A stretch of 64,000 bases of DNA from Sphingobacterium sp. SYP-B4668 (lineage in GTDB: Bacteria > Bacteroidota > Bacteroidia > Sphingobacteriales > Sphingobacteriaceae). Under the pieces are notes generated by a model. It ran no database searches. It was given only the letters and a program-made list of their open reading frames with translations, and was not told the origin of the DNA. Below are positions 9,115 through 18,408 of this stretch, one piece after another. The first letter of the stretch is position 1, and each line of letters opens with the position of its first letter. Location: positions 1,922,001 through 1,986,000 of the forward strand of contig NZ_CP115483.1 in the NCBI RefSeq assembly GCF_027627455.1, in the 5' to 3' direction. The translations under genes and the position numbers were made by a program.

Positions 9115-9922
9115 TCGACTTTTCTTAACTGTATTATTTTCATGGGGCACACTAGCCGCTTTTGCTGCGCAAGTAGACACGTTGAGTGTTTGGAGTCCAA
9201 AGATGAAGAAAGAAATCAAAACAGTGGTAATCTTGCCAGACAATCACAGCAAGCTACAGGCAATGCCAGCGCTCTATTTGTTGCATGGATATTCTGGGAA
9301 TTATGGCGATTGGGTCAACAAAGTACCCCATATCAAAGAGCTAGTTGACCGATATAAATATATGGTTGTATGTCCAGATGGTGGATTCGATAGTTGGTAT
9401 TGGGATAGTGAAAATGAACCTGCTTATCAGTATGAGACCTTTGTTTCCCAAGAGTTGGTAAAAGAAATCGATCAAAAATATAACACTATTAAAGGCCGAG
9501 AGGGGAGAGGTATTACAGGATTGAGCATGGGTGGACACGGGGCGTTATCATTAGCGTTTAAGCATCAAGATGTATATGGTGCCGCTGGGAGCACTTCCGG
9601 TGGGGTAGATATTCTTCCATTTCCTAATAATTGGAGTATTACCAAACGAATTGGAAGTCGCTCTGCAGATCCAGAAGCTTGGAGAAAGCGGTCCGTGATA
9701 GAAATGACCCATCTCCTTATTCCTGGAAATCTCAAACTCTTCATCGACTGTGGATATGATGATTTTTTCTATCCCGTAAATGTCAAACTACATGAAAAAT
9801 TGCAGTACCTGAATATCGATCATCATTTTTTGACTTTTCCAGGTAAGCATGATTGGAATTATTGGGGACAATCGCTAGATTTTCAAATGGCATTTTTTAA
9901 TCAATTTTTTGGGAAAAAGTAG
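9098..9922 (+). CDS. Secreted esterase of the EstD/feruloyl-esterase (PF00756) type
   Basis: 274 residues with a signal peptide (cleavage near AFA-AQ at 23). The alpha/beta-hydrolase signatures are LLHGYSGNYGDW (oxyanion region, 61-72), GLSMGGHGAL with Ser143, DCGYDDFF with the acid residue (217-224), and FPGKHDWNYW with His251, a complete triad. The family includes S-formylglutathione hydrolases, feruloyl esterases and trehalose mycolyltransferase-like acylhydrolases. With a signal peptide, a periplasmic carbohydrate or xenobiotic ester is more likely than S-formylglutathione. The start overlaps the preceding gene. Confidence 0.9.
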   Translation: MIKPINRLFLTVLFSWGTLAAFAAQVDTLSVWSPKMKKEIKTVVILPDNHSKLQAMPALYLLHGYSGNYGDWVNKVPHIKELVDRYKYMVVCPDGGFDSWYWDSENEPAYQYETFVSQELVKEIDQKYNTIKGREGRGITGLSMGGHGALSLAFKHQDVYGAAGSTSGGVDILPFPNNWSITKRIGSRSADPEAWRKRSVIEMTHLLIPGNLKLFIDCGYDDFFYPVNVKLHEKLQYLNIDHHFLTFPGKHDWNYWGQSLDFQMAFFNQFFGKK

Positions 9923-10020
9923 TTAATCTGTCTTTTTTGAATAAACTATTTGCTTTACTGGATAATAATGGTGAAATTAGCTTTTGCAGAACCATACTAA
10001 TTACATTATAAACTTAAAGC

Positions 10021-10056
10021 AAAACCGCTCTCGACTACACGAGAGCGGTTTTTTTT
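10021..10056 (+). terminator. Rho-independent terminator after the esterase gene
   Basis: A 13-bp perfect stem AAAACCGCTCTCG/CGAGAGCGGTTTT (10021-10033 and 10040-10052) with loop ACTACA is followed by an unbroken T run to 10056. Confidence 0.92.
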
Positions 10057-10180
10057 ATCATGTTGTATCCCATAGTTGAGAATCCTCATTTATCTAAAGA
10101 AATCAATATGTTAAATTAACCATTAAGCCAGCTCATGTCCTTTTTTTATTCTATTTTTATCGGCTGTTAAATAAAGCAAT

Positions 10181-12505
10181 ATGGTTATTAGACCTTTACT
10201 ACTATTACTACTTTTGTCTATTCTTGAAGTATGTGCCGCACAGACCAACTACACGGTAAGTGGATACGTCAGAGATGGTGCTACCGGAGAAACATTAATT
10301 GGCGCTATCATTCAAGGAGAAGATCCAACCCAACTCACCCGTACCAATAATTATGGATACTACTCATTGACTTTACCGTCTGGCGCACATAAGTTGACGT
10401 ATCGTTATGTCGGCTATACGAGCAATGAAATCAATTTGACTATTGTCGATAATGTAAAACAAAATGTGGAGCTTATCTCGGATCAAAACCAATTGGAGGA
10501 GGTGGTCGTATCCTCGCAAAAGAAAAGCAATAATGTGAAGAGTGCCCAAATGGGAAGTTTTAAATTCAACGCATCTGAAGTGAAAAATATCCCTGTAGTA
10601 TTTGGTGAACGTGATATCCTTAAGACAATCCAATTGCTACCCGGAATTGCAACCGGAGGTGAGGGAAGTTCTAATTTTTATGTTAGAGGTGGTGGCGGCG
10701 ATCAAAATCTGATTCTCCTCGATGAAGCAACCGTATACAATTCATCTCATTTACTGGGGTTTTTCTCGACATTCAATTCTGATGCCATCAAAGATGTCGA
10801 GCTTTATAAGGGAGGGATACCCGCTCAATACGGTGGGCGGATATCGTCAGTGATGGATATCAGTATGCTGGATGGAAATAGTAAAGAATTTGGAGTAGAA
10901 GGAGGGATAGGTCTTATTGCTTCACGACTAAAGGTGGAGGGGCCACTCGTTAAAGACAAGGGCTCATTCATGATTAGTGGTCGACGTACTTATGCCGACC
11001 TCTTCCTTAAATTGTCAAAAGATGAAGATGCGAAGAAGAGTAAACTCTACTTTTATGATTTAAATGCTAAGGCTAATTATAAGTTGGATGATAGGAATAC
11101 GATTTATCTCTCTGGATATTTTGGAAAGGATGATTTGGGGTACTCCGACAAGTTTAGCTTTGATTGGGGCAATGCAACTGCGACTATGCGCTGGAATCAC
11201 GTCGTCAACGACAAGCTCTTTAGCAACACCTCGTTGATTTACAGTAATTTCAATTACAATGTCAACGTCAATGACGATAGTTTTGATTTTAAGATTGCTT
11301 CTAAGATTAACAATTGGAATCTGAAGCAAGATTTTCAATATTTTGCCAACAATAATAATACGTTGAAATTCGGCGTGCACCTGTTGCATCAGAAGATTTC
11401 TCCAGCCAGTTTAAATGCTAGCGGCAATTCTGAAGTTAACTCCATCATTATGGAAGCTAGAAAAGGGCTGGATGTTGCTGCATATTTTACCCATGAATGG
11501 AAGCCGTCCGATAGGCTCTCTGTGTTGTACGGTGTGAGGTTGTCGGACTTCCTTGTATTGGGACCTGGTACATTCTATGATTACGATACGGATGGCGAGC
11601 CAATCAATACCAAAGTATATGGCGACAATAAAGTTATCAAACAGTATCTTAATATTGAACCTAGATTGTCGATGGCTTACTTACTTGATGACAAGCAGAG
11701 TGTAAAGCTTTCCTACAATCGAATCGCGCAAAATTTACACCAACTGACCAATACGACTTCTAGTCTGCCTACCGATCAATATGTCATGAGTAGTGAGCAT
11801 ATCAAGCCCCAGTTTGCCAATCAAGTTGCGCTAGGTTTTTTTAGAAACTTTAGTGATAATATGTACGAGTTTTCGGTAGAATCCTATTATAAACAAATGG
11901 ATAACCAGATCGATTTTAGAAATGGAGCAGATTTACAGGCAAACGAATTCTTGGAAGGAGAATTATTGTATGGCAAAGGTCGGGCATATGGGGTTGAATG
12001 GTTCATAAAGAAAAGAGAGGGTCGATTGAACGGTTGGATTAGCTATACCTTAGCCAAAAGCGAGCGTCAATTTGATTTGATTAATAATGGAGATTGGTTT
12101 AATGCCAGACAAGATCGTACACACGATATTTCGGTCGTTGGTATTTATCAATTGAGTAAAAAGTGGACATTGGGAGCTACCTTTGTATATAACACCGGAA
12201 ATGCGATTACCTTCCCGAGTGGGAAATATGAAGTAGATGGACGTACTATGTTCTATTATACTGAGCGGAATGGTTATCGTATGCCTGACTATCATCGGTT
12301 GGATGTATCCGCGACATATGCGAAGAAAAGACCGAATAAAAAATCTCATTCCAGTTGGTCATTCGGACTATATAATGCCTACAACAGAAAGAACGCATAC
12401 ATTATTGATTTTAGGGAGAGTGAAACCAATGCCAATGTGACTGAAGCATATCGCATTGCACTTTTCGGAATTATCCCATCCATTACTTGGGATTTTAAAT
12501 TTTAA
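10181..12505 (+). CDS. TonB-dependent receptor with N-terminal carboxypeptidase-like domain
   Basis: 774 residues. A signal peptide (1-20) is followed by a CarboxypepD_reg-like domain (about 22-110; VSGYVRDGATGETLIGAII), then the linker NQLEEVVVSSQKK, a plug domain (FGERDILKTIQLLPGI, FYVRGGGGDQNLILLDEATVYNSSH, GGIPAQYGGRISSVMDI) and a 22-strand-type barrel ending in a C-terminal aromatic (ITWDFKF). It is the outer-membrane energised importer of an unidentified ligand. The gene behind it encodes a DUF4249 lipoprotein, the usual partner of this receptor subtype. At 774 residues it is shorter than SusC proteins and has no SusD next to it. Confidence 0.93.
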   Translation: MVIRPLLLLLLLSILEVCAAQTNYTVSGYVRDGATGETLIGAIIQGEDPTQLTRTNNYGYYSLTLPSGAHKLTYRYVGYTSNEINLTIVDNVKQNVELISDQNQLEEVVVSSQKKSNNVKSAQMGSFKFNASEVKNIPVVFGERDILKTIQLLPGIATGGEGSSNFYVRGGGGDQNLILLDEATVYNSSHLLGFFSTFNSDAIKDVELYKGGIPAQYGGRISSVMDISMLDGNSKEFGVEGGIGLIASRLKVEGPLVKDKGSFMISGRRTYADLFLKLSKDEDAKKSKLYFYDLNAKANYKLDDRNTIYLSGYFGKDDLGYSDKFSFDWGNATATMRWNHVVNDKLFSNTSLIYSNFNYNVNVNDDSFDFKIASKINNWNLKQDFQYFANNNNTLKFGVHLLHQKISPASLNASGNSEVNSIIMEARKGLDVAAYFTHEWKPSDRLSVLYGVRLSDFLVLGPGTFYDYDTDGEPINTKVYGDNKVIKQYLNIEPRLSMAYLLDDKQSVKLSYNRIAQNLHQLTNTTSSLPTDQYVMSSEHIKPQFANQVALGFFRNFSDNMYEFSVESYYKQMDNQIDFRNGADLQANEFLEGELLYGKGRAYGVEWFIKKREGRLNGWISYTLAKSERQFDLINNGDWFNARQDRTHDISVVGIYQLSKKWTLGATFVYNTGNAITFPSGKYEVDGRTMFYYTERNGYRMPDYHRLDVSATYAKKRPNKKSHSSWSFGLYNAYNRKNAYIIDFRESETNANVTEAYRIALFGIIPSITWDFKF

Positions 12506-12550
12506 TATGAACAATTATCCTGTGTCAAACAGGGGGTGAATAGAGAAATG

Positions 12551-12600
12551 GATGAAACTATCACGACCGCGAGAGAGAACAAAGATTTGATAGTTTCATC
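12551..12600. repeat. Inverted repeat between TonB receptor and DUF4249 genes
   Basis: GATGAAACTATCA (12551-12563) and TGATAGTTTCATC (12588-12600) are perfect 13-bp arms separated by 24 nt. There is no T run, so an mRNA processing or partial attenuation hairpin is likelier than a full terminator; this role is inferred. Confidence 0.6.
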
Positions 12601-12620
12601 ACCATCAAAAAAATATACAG

Positions 12621-13400
12621 ATGAAAGCAATACCCTATATCTTAACCGTTTTTACGATCCTATGTTGGTCATGTGAAGACAAAATCGATATTAATCTCAA
12701 TGATGCCGATCCCAAATTAGTGATTGTCGGCGATTTAACCAATCTTTCGGATAAGCAGCAGATTCGGGTCAGCAGGACTGTCGCTTTTAACGAAACGGTA
12801 AACAGCCTACCTGTCAACGATGCAAAGGTAGAAGTTTCCGAAGTCGGCGGGCGAGTGTTTGTATTTCAAAGCGCTGGGCAGAACGGAATATATTCGTTTT
12901 CGGGGATGCCTTTGCGTGAAGGCAAGACCTATCGTTTGAGCGTTCAAGTAGGAGACGATTTATATGAAAGCGAATCTACTGTCCCCAAATACGTACAAGT
13001 AGAGCAGTTTGGTATTAAGGAAGAGACCATTTTTGGCGAAACCTATAAAATGATTACGTTTGGGTTTAACGATCCAGCTAATCTTGCCAATTATTACCGA
13101 TATCTAATCTCGGTCAATAGTGGACCATTGGAGTTCAGTACTGTGTTAAGTGACAAATTTAATGACGGACTAAGTGTCACCCATGATATAGCCAACGAAG
13201 ATAATGATCTAAAAAGTGGAGACGAGATTGTAATACGTAGGCAGTGTGTGGATAGAGGGGTATACCGCTATTGGAATGAATTCCAGTCAACAAATCCGGG
13301 TTCCGCTTCTCCCGCCAACCCTACTTCTAATATTAGCAATGGAGCACTAGGCTATTTCAGTGCGAGTAGTGCCCAAGAATACAAGACGTTGATGGAATGA
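12621..13400 (+). CDS. DUF4249-family lipoprotein
   Basis: 259 residues with a lipoprotein signal (ILCWSCED, acyl-cysteine at 18). The mature start DKIDINLNDADPKLVIVGDLT and the later PLREGKTYRLSVQVGDDLYESESTVPK are characteristic of DUF4249, an outer-membrane-associated lipoprotein found beside TonB receptors in Bacteroidota. It probably caps or assists the receptor encoded 115 bp upstream. Some family members run somewhat longer at the C-terminus; here the protein ends with SASSAQEYKTLME, and no frameshift is evident. Confidence 0.88.
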   Translation: MKAIPYILTVFTILCWSCEDKIDINLNDADPKLVIVGDLTNLSDKQQIRVSRTVAFNETVNSLPVNDAKVEVSEVGGRVFVFQSAGQNGIYSFSGMPLREGKTYRLSVQVGDDLYESESTVPKYVQVEQFGIKEETIFGETYKMITFGFNDPANLANYYRYLISVNSGPLEFSTVLSDKFNDGLSVTHDIANEDNDLKSGDEIVIRRQCVDRGVYRYWNEFQSTNPGSASPANPTSNISNGALGYFSASSAQEYKTLME

Positions 13401-13403
13401 AAT

Positions 13404-14012
13404 TTATAGGATGCCAAATTCAAATCCCTTATTAAGGAAATGGACAATAGCCCTAGGTAGCGCGTACTCCACCCTCGGGACAGCTTTTATGTTGTCATGA
13501 AAGACGATGATAGATCCATTCTGAGAATGTTTTAACACATTCTGTAGGCATTTTTGTGGAGATAGTTGAAGGTCAAAATCACCTGATAATACGTCCCACA
13601 TGATGACCTTATAATGCTGGAGCTGGCGGAGCTGGCTTCTTTTAGGACGTCCATAAGGTGGTCTGAACAGTGACGTCTGTGTCAGCTGTTGACATCGCTC
13701 AATATTGTCGATATAGATTTCGTCGGGCGTATTCCAGCCTTTCAGATGATTGTAGGTATGGTTGCCGACTTGATGTCCCTCTTCAAGGATCCGTTGGAAG
13801 ATATCCGGGTACTTTTGCACGTTCTCACCCACACAGAAAAAAGTTCCCTTCACGTTGAATTCTTTTAAGGTGTCTAATATGAAGGGAGTTATCTCGGGGA
13901 TAGGCCCATCATCAAAAGTCAGGTATAATTTTTTTTCATTTCTGGATTGATTCCACAGCACATCGTTGGGATAATACCATTTGAGAAAAAAGGGTGCTTT
14001 GACTAAATACAT
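13404..14012 (-). CDS. Polysaccharide deacetylase (NodB-homology domain)
   Basis: 202 residues from the ATG at 14012. A longer reading to 14090 would overlap the divergent tolC gene and run through the promoter, so the shorter start is preferred. All five carbohydrate esterase 4 motifs are present: TFDDGP (32-37, catalytic and metal Asp34/35), GNHTYNH (His85 and His89), RPPYGR (117-122), MWDVLSGDF (138-146) and IVFHD (His172). The enzyme removes N-acetyl groups from a GlcNAc polymer such as peptidoglycan or an exopolysaccharide. No signal peptide is evident, so it is cytoplasmic or non-classically located. It converges with the DUF4249 gene, leaving only 3 bp between the two stops. Confidence 0.92.
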   Translation of the reverse strand: MYLVKAPFFLKWYYPNDVLWNQSRNEKKLYLTFDDGPIPEITPFILDTLKEFNVKGTFFCVGENVQKYPDIFQRILEEGHQVGNHTYNHLKGWNTPDEIYIDNIERCQQLTQTSLFRPPYGRPKRSQLRQLQHYKVIMWDVLSGDFDLQLSPQKCLQNVLKHSQNGSIIVFHDNIKAVPRVEYALPRAIVHFLNKGFEFGIL

Positions 14013-14036
14013 CTTGCGAAATTGAAATAAATATAC

Positions 14037-14044
14037 CAAATTTA
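14037..14044 (-). promoter_or_regulatory. Promoter -7 element for the polysaccharide deacetylase gene
   Basis: TAAATTTG on the minus strand matches TAnnTTTG and is 25 nt before the chosen ATG at 14012. It supports that start over the longer reading. Confidence 0.5.
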
Positions 14045-14070
14045 TAAAATCATTACATTTTAAGAGAAGG

Positions 14071-15420
14071 ATGGCTAGAAAATTGACCAAATACCTGCTT
14101 TTTGGAGGATGCCTTTCATTAGCGACATTAAGTCATGCCCAACGTAGTATTACTGTTCAGGATGCCATACAGGCTACTTTAGAACGTAATCTGGAAATCA
14201 AAGAAGCAGAGTATAGGCGACAATTGACAGAACAAGATGTGTATCAATCCCAAGCGGAAAGATACCCTAGTCTAAGTTTTGGAGCAAGTGAGAATAGTAA
14301 CTATGGCTTTGGGTTCGATCAGGTATCTGGTCAAGTCGTACGTGGCAAGTGGAATCACTCTGCCAATGGACAACTTTCATCAACTTTTGTGTTATTTCAG
14401 GGCTTTCAGCTAGTCAATCAGATTAAGGCTAACAAATTGCAATTGCTAGTAGATGCAACCGCCATAGAAAAAGCAAAGAACGATTTAATTCTCTCCGTAC
14501 TCACTAATTATTTGCAAGCCATCACCAATAATGAGTTGTATGAGGCTAGTAAGCAACAATTGCAATTGTCCAAGGAACAATTTCGAACAGATTCTATTCA
14601 ATTTGAAGTTGGCAATAAGACCTTGGCAGATTTATCCCAGGCTAAAAATCAAATTGCTACAGACGAATTAAATATGTTGAATTCAAACAATGCTTATGAG
14701 CTTTCTTTATTAGAGTTGAAGCAGCTAATGGAGTTCCCCGGTGATACCGTTATCACCTTAGTAAAACCAGATATTTCAAATTTGACATCTAATGCCGCTC
14801 ATATTACAGCGAGGGAAGTTTTTGAAAGAGCTTTATCCGTACAGCCCGATATTAAACAAGCGAAAGTTGGTATTGAGTTGGCTGAAAAAAATATAGAAAT
14901 AGCTAAAGGCTCTTATTTTCCAAAAGTATCCTTGTCTGCTGGGTATGGAACCAATTATTCTTCAAATTCTGTTGAATTTGGAACAAATACAATCATGCCC
15001 TTTGGAAATCAACTTGATCAAAATAAATCTTTTTCTGCTGGAGTGAACCTATCAGTGCCTATTTTCAATAATAGAAGAAACAAGACTGCCGTCAGCAAGG
15101 CAAAAATCAGCTATTTGCAGTCAGTAAACCAAGAAAATCTCACAAAACGTAATCTGAATAAGACCATCAATCAAGCAGTATTGGATTTGAAGGCAGCGAA
15201 ACAGCAGTATGTGGCTTCGGAGACAGCTTTTAAGACAGCGAAGGAAGCCTATGAGGTTATCAAAGAACGTTATGATGTCGGCATGGCCAATGCTATGGAA
15301 CTATCGACCGCTCAAACCAAGATGAACAAAGCTGAATTTGATATGATTCAGGCTCGGTACACCTCTGTATTTAGAGAGAAAGTGATTGATTACTACATTG
15401 GTGATACCATAAAATTTTAA
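14071..15420 (+). CDS. TolC-family outer-membrane efflux protein
   Basis: 449 residues with a signal peptide (cleavage near SHA-QR at 23). Two OEP repeats are visible: long amphipathic helices (IQATLERNLEIKEAEYRRQL; KNDLILSVLTNYLQAITNNELYEASKQQLQ; VFERALSVQPDIKQAKVGIELAEKNI) and beta-barrel pieces (YPSLSFGASENSNYGFGF; FPKVSLSAGYGTNY). It forms the outer-membrane channel of a tripartite exporter. The adaptor gene follows after 26 bp. No inner-membrane transporter gene is adjacent. Confidence 0.94.
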   Translation: MARKLTKYLLFGGCLSLATLSHAQRSITVQDAIQATLERNLEIKEAEYRRQLTEQDVYQSQAERYPSLSFGASENSNYGFGFDQVSGQVVRGKWNHSANGQLSSTFVLFQGFQLVNQIKANKLQLLVDATAIEKAKNDLILSVLTNYLQAITNNELYEASKQQLQLSKEQFRTDSIQFEVGNKTLADLSQAKNQIATDELNMLNSNNAYELSLLELKQLMEFPGDTVITLVKPDISNLTSNAAHITAREVFERALSVQPDIKQAKVGIELAEKNIEIAKGSYFPKVSLSAGYGTNYSSNSVEFGTNTIMPFGNQLDQNKSFSAGVNLSVPIFNNRRNKTAVSKAKISYLQSVNQENLTKRNLNKTINQAVLDLKAAKQQYVASETAFKTAKEAYEVIKERYDVGMANAMELSTAQTKMNKAEFDMIQARYTSVFREKVIDYYIGDTIKF

Positions 15421-15446
15421 TTCCAAAACTAATTATTAGACTATAA

Positions 15447-16823
15447 ATGGCTAAGAAAAAAAACAAACTTCCTCTTTTTTTGGTAATATCAGCAATAGTT
15501 ATTTTGATTGCATTCGTTGCAGGAAATAAATTAGGCTGGTTTGGAGATGGAAATGTCACGAAAGTGGCTGTAGATAAAGTGCAGGAGAAGACAGTTCATG
15601 AACTTGTTTCGGCCAGTGGAAAGATTCAACCAGAATTTGAAGTGAAGCTTAGTTCCGAGGTTTCAGGAGAAATCATCGAATTAAATATCAAGGAAGGGGA
15701 TGTGGTCAAGAAGGGGCAGATTCTTTGCCGTATCAAACCAGACATCCTTCAATCGGGATATGACCAGGCGATTGCGTCTTTGAACATCCAACGTGCCACA
15801 TTAGCTTCATCAGAGCAACAATTGAAGCAGCAGGAGGCCAACTTTGTCAACACTGAAAATACCTACAAACGAAATCAAGAACTCTTTAAGAAAAGAGTTA
15901 TCTCTGTCGCGGAAATGGATAAAGCAGAAGCGGAGTATCGCAGTGCATTGGCATCCATCGCTGCACAGAGACAAAGTGTACGCGCTACCCGCTATGGGAT
16001 AGATCAATCACAAGCCTCGGTAAAGCAAGCTGGTGATAATTTGGCAAGGACCACTATCTACGCGCCAGCAGATGGTGTGATATCATTGCTCTCTGTTGAA
16101 CTCGGCGAGAGAGTAGTAGGAACGGCCCAAATGGCCGGTACCGAAATTATGCGAATAGCCAACATGGCTTCTATGGAGGTAAATGTAGATGTCAATGAAA
16201 ATGATATCAATCGTGTGAAAGTAGCAGATGAAGCAGATATTGAAGTTGATGCTTTTCAGGGTAGAAAATTTAAAGGTGTCGTTACCGAAATTGCAAGTTC
16301 ATCCAAAAATGCCGCTACGGCGACTGCTGCGACCTCTACTGCTGAACAGGTGACTAATTTCAACGTAAAAGTTAGGATAAATACGGAATCTTATGCGGAT
16401 TTGTTGAACAATGATGTACCCAATCCCTCTCCATTTAGACCCGGACTTTCGGCAACGGTACAGATAAAAACGAAGACTGCGTCAGGATTAGTCGTGCCAA
16501 TCCAGTCCGTGACTATACGTACAGAAGCGACCCCAGCACAAGAAAAGAAAGAGGATACACCTGCCCCTAAAGAAGGTGAAGCTTCAAAAAAGGAAAGTAA
16601 AGCAGATGAAAATGCAGGCGCTAAGGAATATGTATTCGTATTGAATGGTGCTCAAGTCGACATGGTTGAGGTCAAGACAGGTATTCAAGACGATAATAAT
16701 ATCTTAATATTATCTGGACTTAAGAAGGGGCAAGAAGTCGTGTCAAGACCATTTAATGCTATTTCAAAAACATTAAATGATAAAAGTAAAGTTGAAAAGG
16801 TAGACAAGGATAAACTTAACTAA
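15447..16823 (+). CDS. HlyD/MacA-type periplasmic adaptor of a tripartite efflux system
   Basis: 458 residues. A single N-terminal membrane anchor (about 8-27) is followed by a biotinyl-lipoyl-like half (VSGEIIELNIKEGDVVKKGQILCRI, about 68-92), a helical hairpin with coiled-coil character (about 100-190), the second lipoyl half (TIYAPADGVISLLSVELGERVV), a beta-barrel domain (VNVDVNENDINRVKVADEADIEVDA) and a membrane-proximal domain. A charged Lys/Glu/Ala-rich insert lies at about 365-390. The layout is that of MacA, which works with an ABC protein such as MacB, and no such gene follows. It probably forms one operon with the tolC gene. Confidence 0.93.
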   Translation: MAKKKNKLPLFLVISAIVILIAFVAGNKLGWFGDGNVTKVAVDKVQEKTVHELVSASGKIQPEFEVKLSSEVSGEIIELNIKEGDVVKKGQILCRIKPDILQSGYDQAIASLNIQRATLASSEQQLKQQEANFVNTENTYKRNQELFKKRVISVAEMDKAEAEYRSALASIAAQRQSVRATRYGIDQSQASVKQAGDNLARTTIYAPADGVISLLSVELGERVVGTAQMAGTEIMRIANMASMEVNVDVNENDINRVKVADEADIEVDAFQGRKFKGVVTEIASSSKNAATATAATSTAEQVTNFNVKVRINTESYADLLNNDVPNPSPFRPGLSATVQIKTKTASGLVVPIQSVTIRTEATPAQEKKEDTPAPKEGEASKKESKADENAGAKEYVFVLNGAQVDMVEVKTGIQDDNNILILSGLKKGQEVVSRPFNAISKTLNDKSKVEKVDKDKLN

Positions 16824-16878
16824 CCTTGATTGAAAAGCTTTTTCAGCATGTTAATACTCTATAACCCTATTGACCTGT

Positions 16879-17790
16879 ATGAAAAGGCTTTTTGATTTTT
16901 TTAATTTTAGCAGAGCCGAACGAAATGGGCTCTTTGTGCTTCTATCTTTAATCCTAATTACAACGCTGGTACGCCCCTTGCTATCCTTCTATACTCCAAA
17001 AGAGCCTCAAGTCTTTGATTATAGTATTTTAAATGAAGGCTTAGCGGCAGCATTCCAAACTGATACGAGTACTCCCCGCGAGGATGTCGTAGATGCTCCC
17101 CAAAATAAAGCAATCACTTACTTTGAATTCGATCCCAATAATCTTTCCGCCACAGAATGGGCACAAATTGGATTTCGACCCCATCAGATCCGGATGATTC
17201 ACAATTACCTGTCCAAGGGTGGAGAGTTTCGCAAAAAGGAAGATTTAAAGAAAATCTACGCCATATCGGCTACAGACTATGCACGTATAGCGCAGTACAT
17301 CAAAATTTCTCCACCTACCAAGCAAGGACAGGTCAACCTGCAATCCCGTTACACCACATCCTCGAGTCAGGAAGCTAAGGGAGCTGCCGCAAATATAAAA
17401 GTGGATATAAATGGTGCAGATACCACTGAATGGATGAAATTGCGAGGAATAGGAAGTGTATATGCCAATAGGATTGTTAAATTTCGTCAAGCGTTAGGTG
17501 GATTTTATCATCCAGACCAGCTCATGGAAGTATATGGTATGGATAGCGAACGTTTTAGTATTATTCTTCCATATTTGGAAGTCGGTCAAGCCGAGGTTGT
17601 CAAGCTGCCGATTAATTCCGTATCGGTAGATGGGCTCCGCAAGCATCCGTATCTTAATAATAAACAAGCCATAGCGATTGTCAATAATAGAGAGCAACAT
17701 GGTCCTTTTGAAAATGTAGCAGATTTAAAGCGTGTCCTTATTCTTGACGCAGATCTGTTACATAAACTTGAACCCTATTTGGAATTTTAA
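16879..17790 (+). CDS. Membrane-anchored helix-hairpin-helix (ComEA-like) protein
   Basis: 303 residues from the ATG at 16879; an earlier in-frame codon at 16870 is only TTG. The N-terminus FFNFSRAERNGLFVLLSLILITTLVRPLL gives a basic segment and one membrane helix. Three or more helix-hairpin-helix units follow (VDINGADTTEWMKLRGIGSVYANRIVKFRQALGGF and two weaker ones), like the DNA-binding domain of ComEA. Such proteins are common in Bacteroidota and may bind DNA at the membrane. The role is inferred. It sits 46 bp after the adaptor gene and 9 bp before apt, so it may be co-transcribed. Confidence 0.85.
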   Translation: MKRLFDFFNFSRAERNGLFVLLSLILITTLVRPLLSFYTPKEPQVFDYSILNEGLAAAFQTDTSTPREDVVDAPQNKAITYFEFDPNNLSATEWAQIGFRPHQIRMIHNYLSKGGEFRKKEDLKKIYAISATDYARIAQYIKISPPTKQGQVNLQSRYTTSSSQEAKGAAANIKVDINGADTTEWMKLRGIGSVYANRIVKFRQALGGFYHPDQLMEVYGMDSERFSIILPYLEVGQAEVVKLPINSVSVDGLRKHPYLNNKQAIAIVNNREQHGPFENVADLKRVLILDADLLHKLEPYLEF

Positions 17791-17799
17791 TTATCGAAT

Positions 17800-18330
17800 A
17801 TGATAGAACAACGATTGATGGAAGTGATTCGGGATATTGAAGATTTTCCCAAGCCTGGCATTGTATTTAAAGATATAACGCCTATTCTCAAAGATGCCAG
17901 TTTATGTAATGAAGTAGTAGATGCATTTGCCCTGGAATTGCAGGGATTACATATCGATGCAATTGCAGGTATTGAAAGTCGAGGATTTTTATTTGGCCTG
18001 ATGCTGGCCAATAAACTAAATCTTCCATTTATTCCCATTCGTAAACAAGGAAAATTACCTTACCGTACTATTTCAGAATCCTATGCTTTGGAATATGGGC
18101 AGGCGACGATTGAAATCCATGAAGACGCATTTGAATCAGGACAGCATATTCTGATACATGACGATTTGTTGGCAACAGGCGGTACTGTCGTAGCGGCTAG
18201 CAAACTCATTGAGAAGCTAGGAGGGAGAGTCGCTGGATTTAGCTTTGTCATCACTTTGGATTTTTTGCAAAGCCGCGGACGCTTAACTAGGTTTAGTGAT
18301 AATATTGTGTCGTTGGTCAGTTACGTTTAG
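17800..18330 (+). CDS. apt: Adenine phosphoribosyltransferase
   Basis: 176 residues, normal for Apt. It starts with the typical RDIEDFPKPGIVFKDITPIL and IAGIESRGFLFG segments and has the PRPP-binding motif HDDLLATGGT (120-129) and the flexible-loop RKQGKLPY segment (81-88). It converts adenine and phosphoribosyl pyrophosphate to AMP in the cytoplasm (purine salvage). It follows the helix-hairpin-helix gene by only 9 bp. Confidence 0.96.
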   Translation: MIEQRLMEVIRDIEDFPKPGIVFKDITPILKDASLCNEVVDAFALELQGLHIDAIAGIESRGFLFGLMLANKLNLPFIPIRKQGKLPYRTISESYALEYGQATIEIHEDAFESGQHILIHDDLLATGGTVVAASKLIEKLGGRVAGFSFVITLDFLQSRGRLTRFSDNIVSLVSYV

Positions 18331-18408
18331 TCGCCAATAGAAATATCATCGTTAGTAGTAGAATTTCGCTATTTTAGATTTTTAATTGATAACTCAAATA
18401 CATCATTT

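Noticed and set aside
13404..14090. Longer form of the polysaccharide deacetylase starting at 14090
   Set aside because: It overlaps the divergent tolC start and runs through a TAAATTTG promoter element; the ATG at 14012 fits better.
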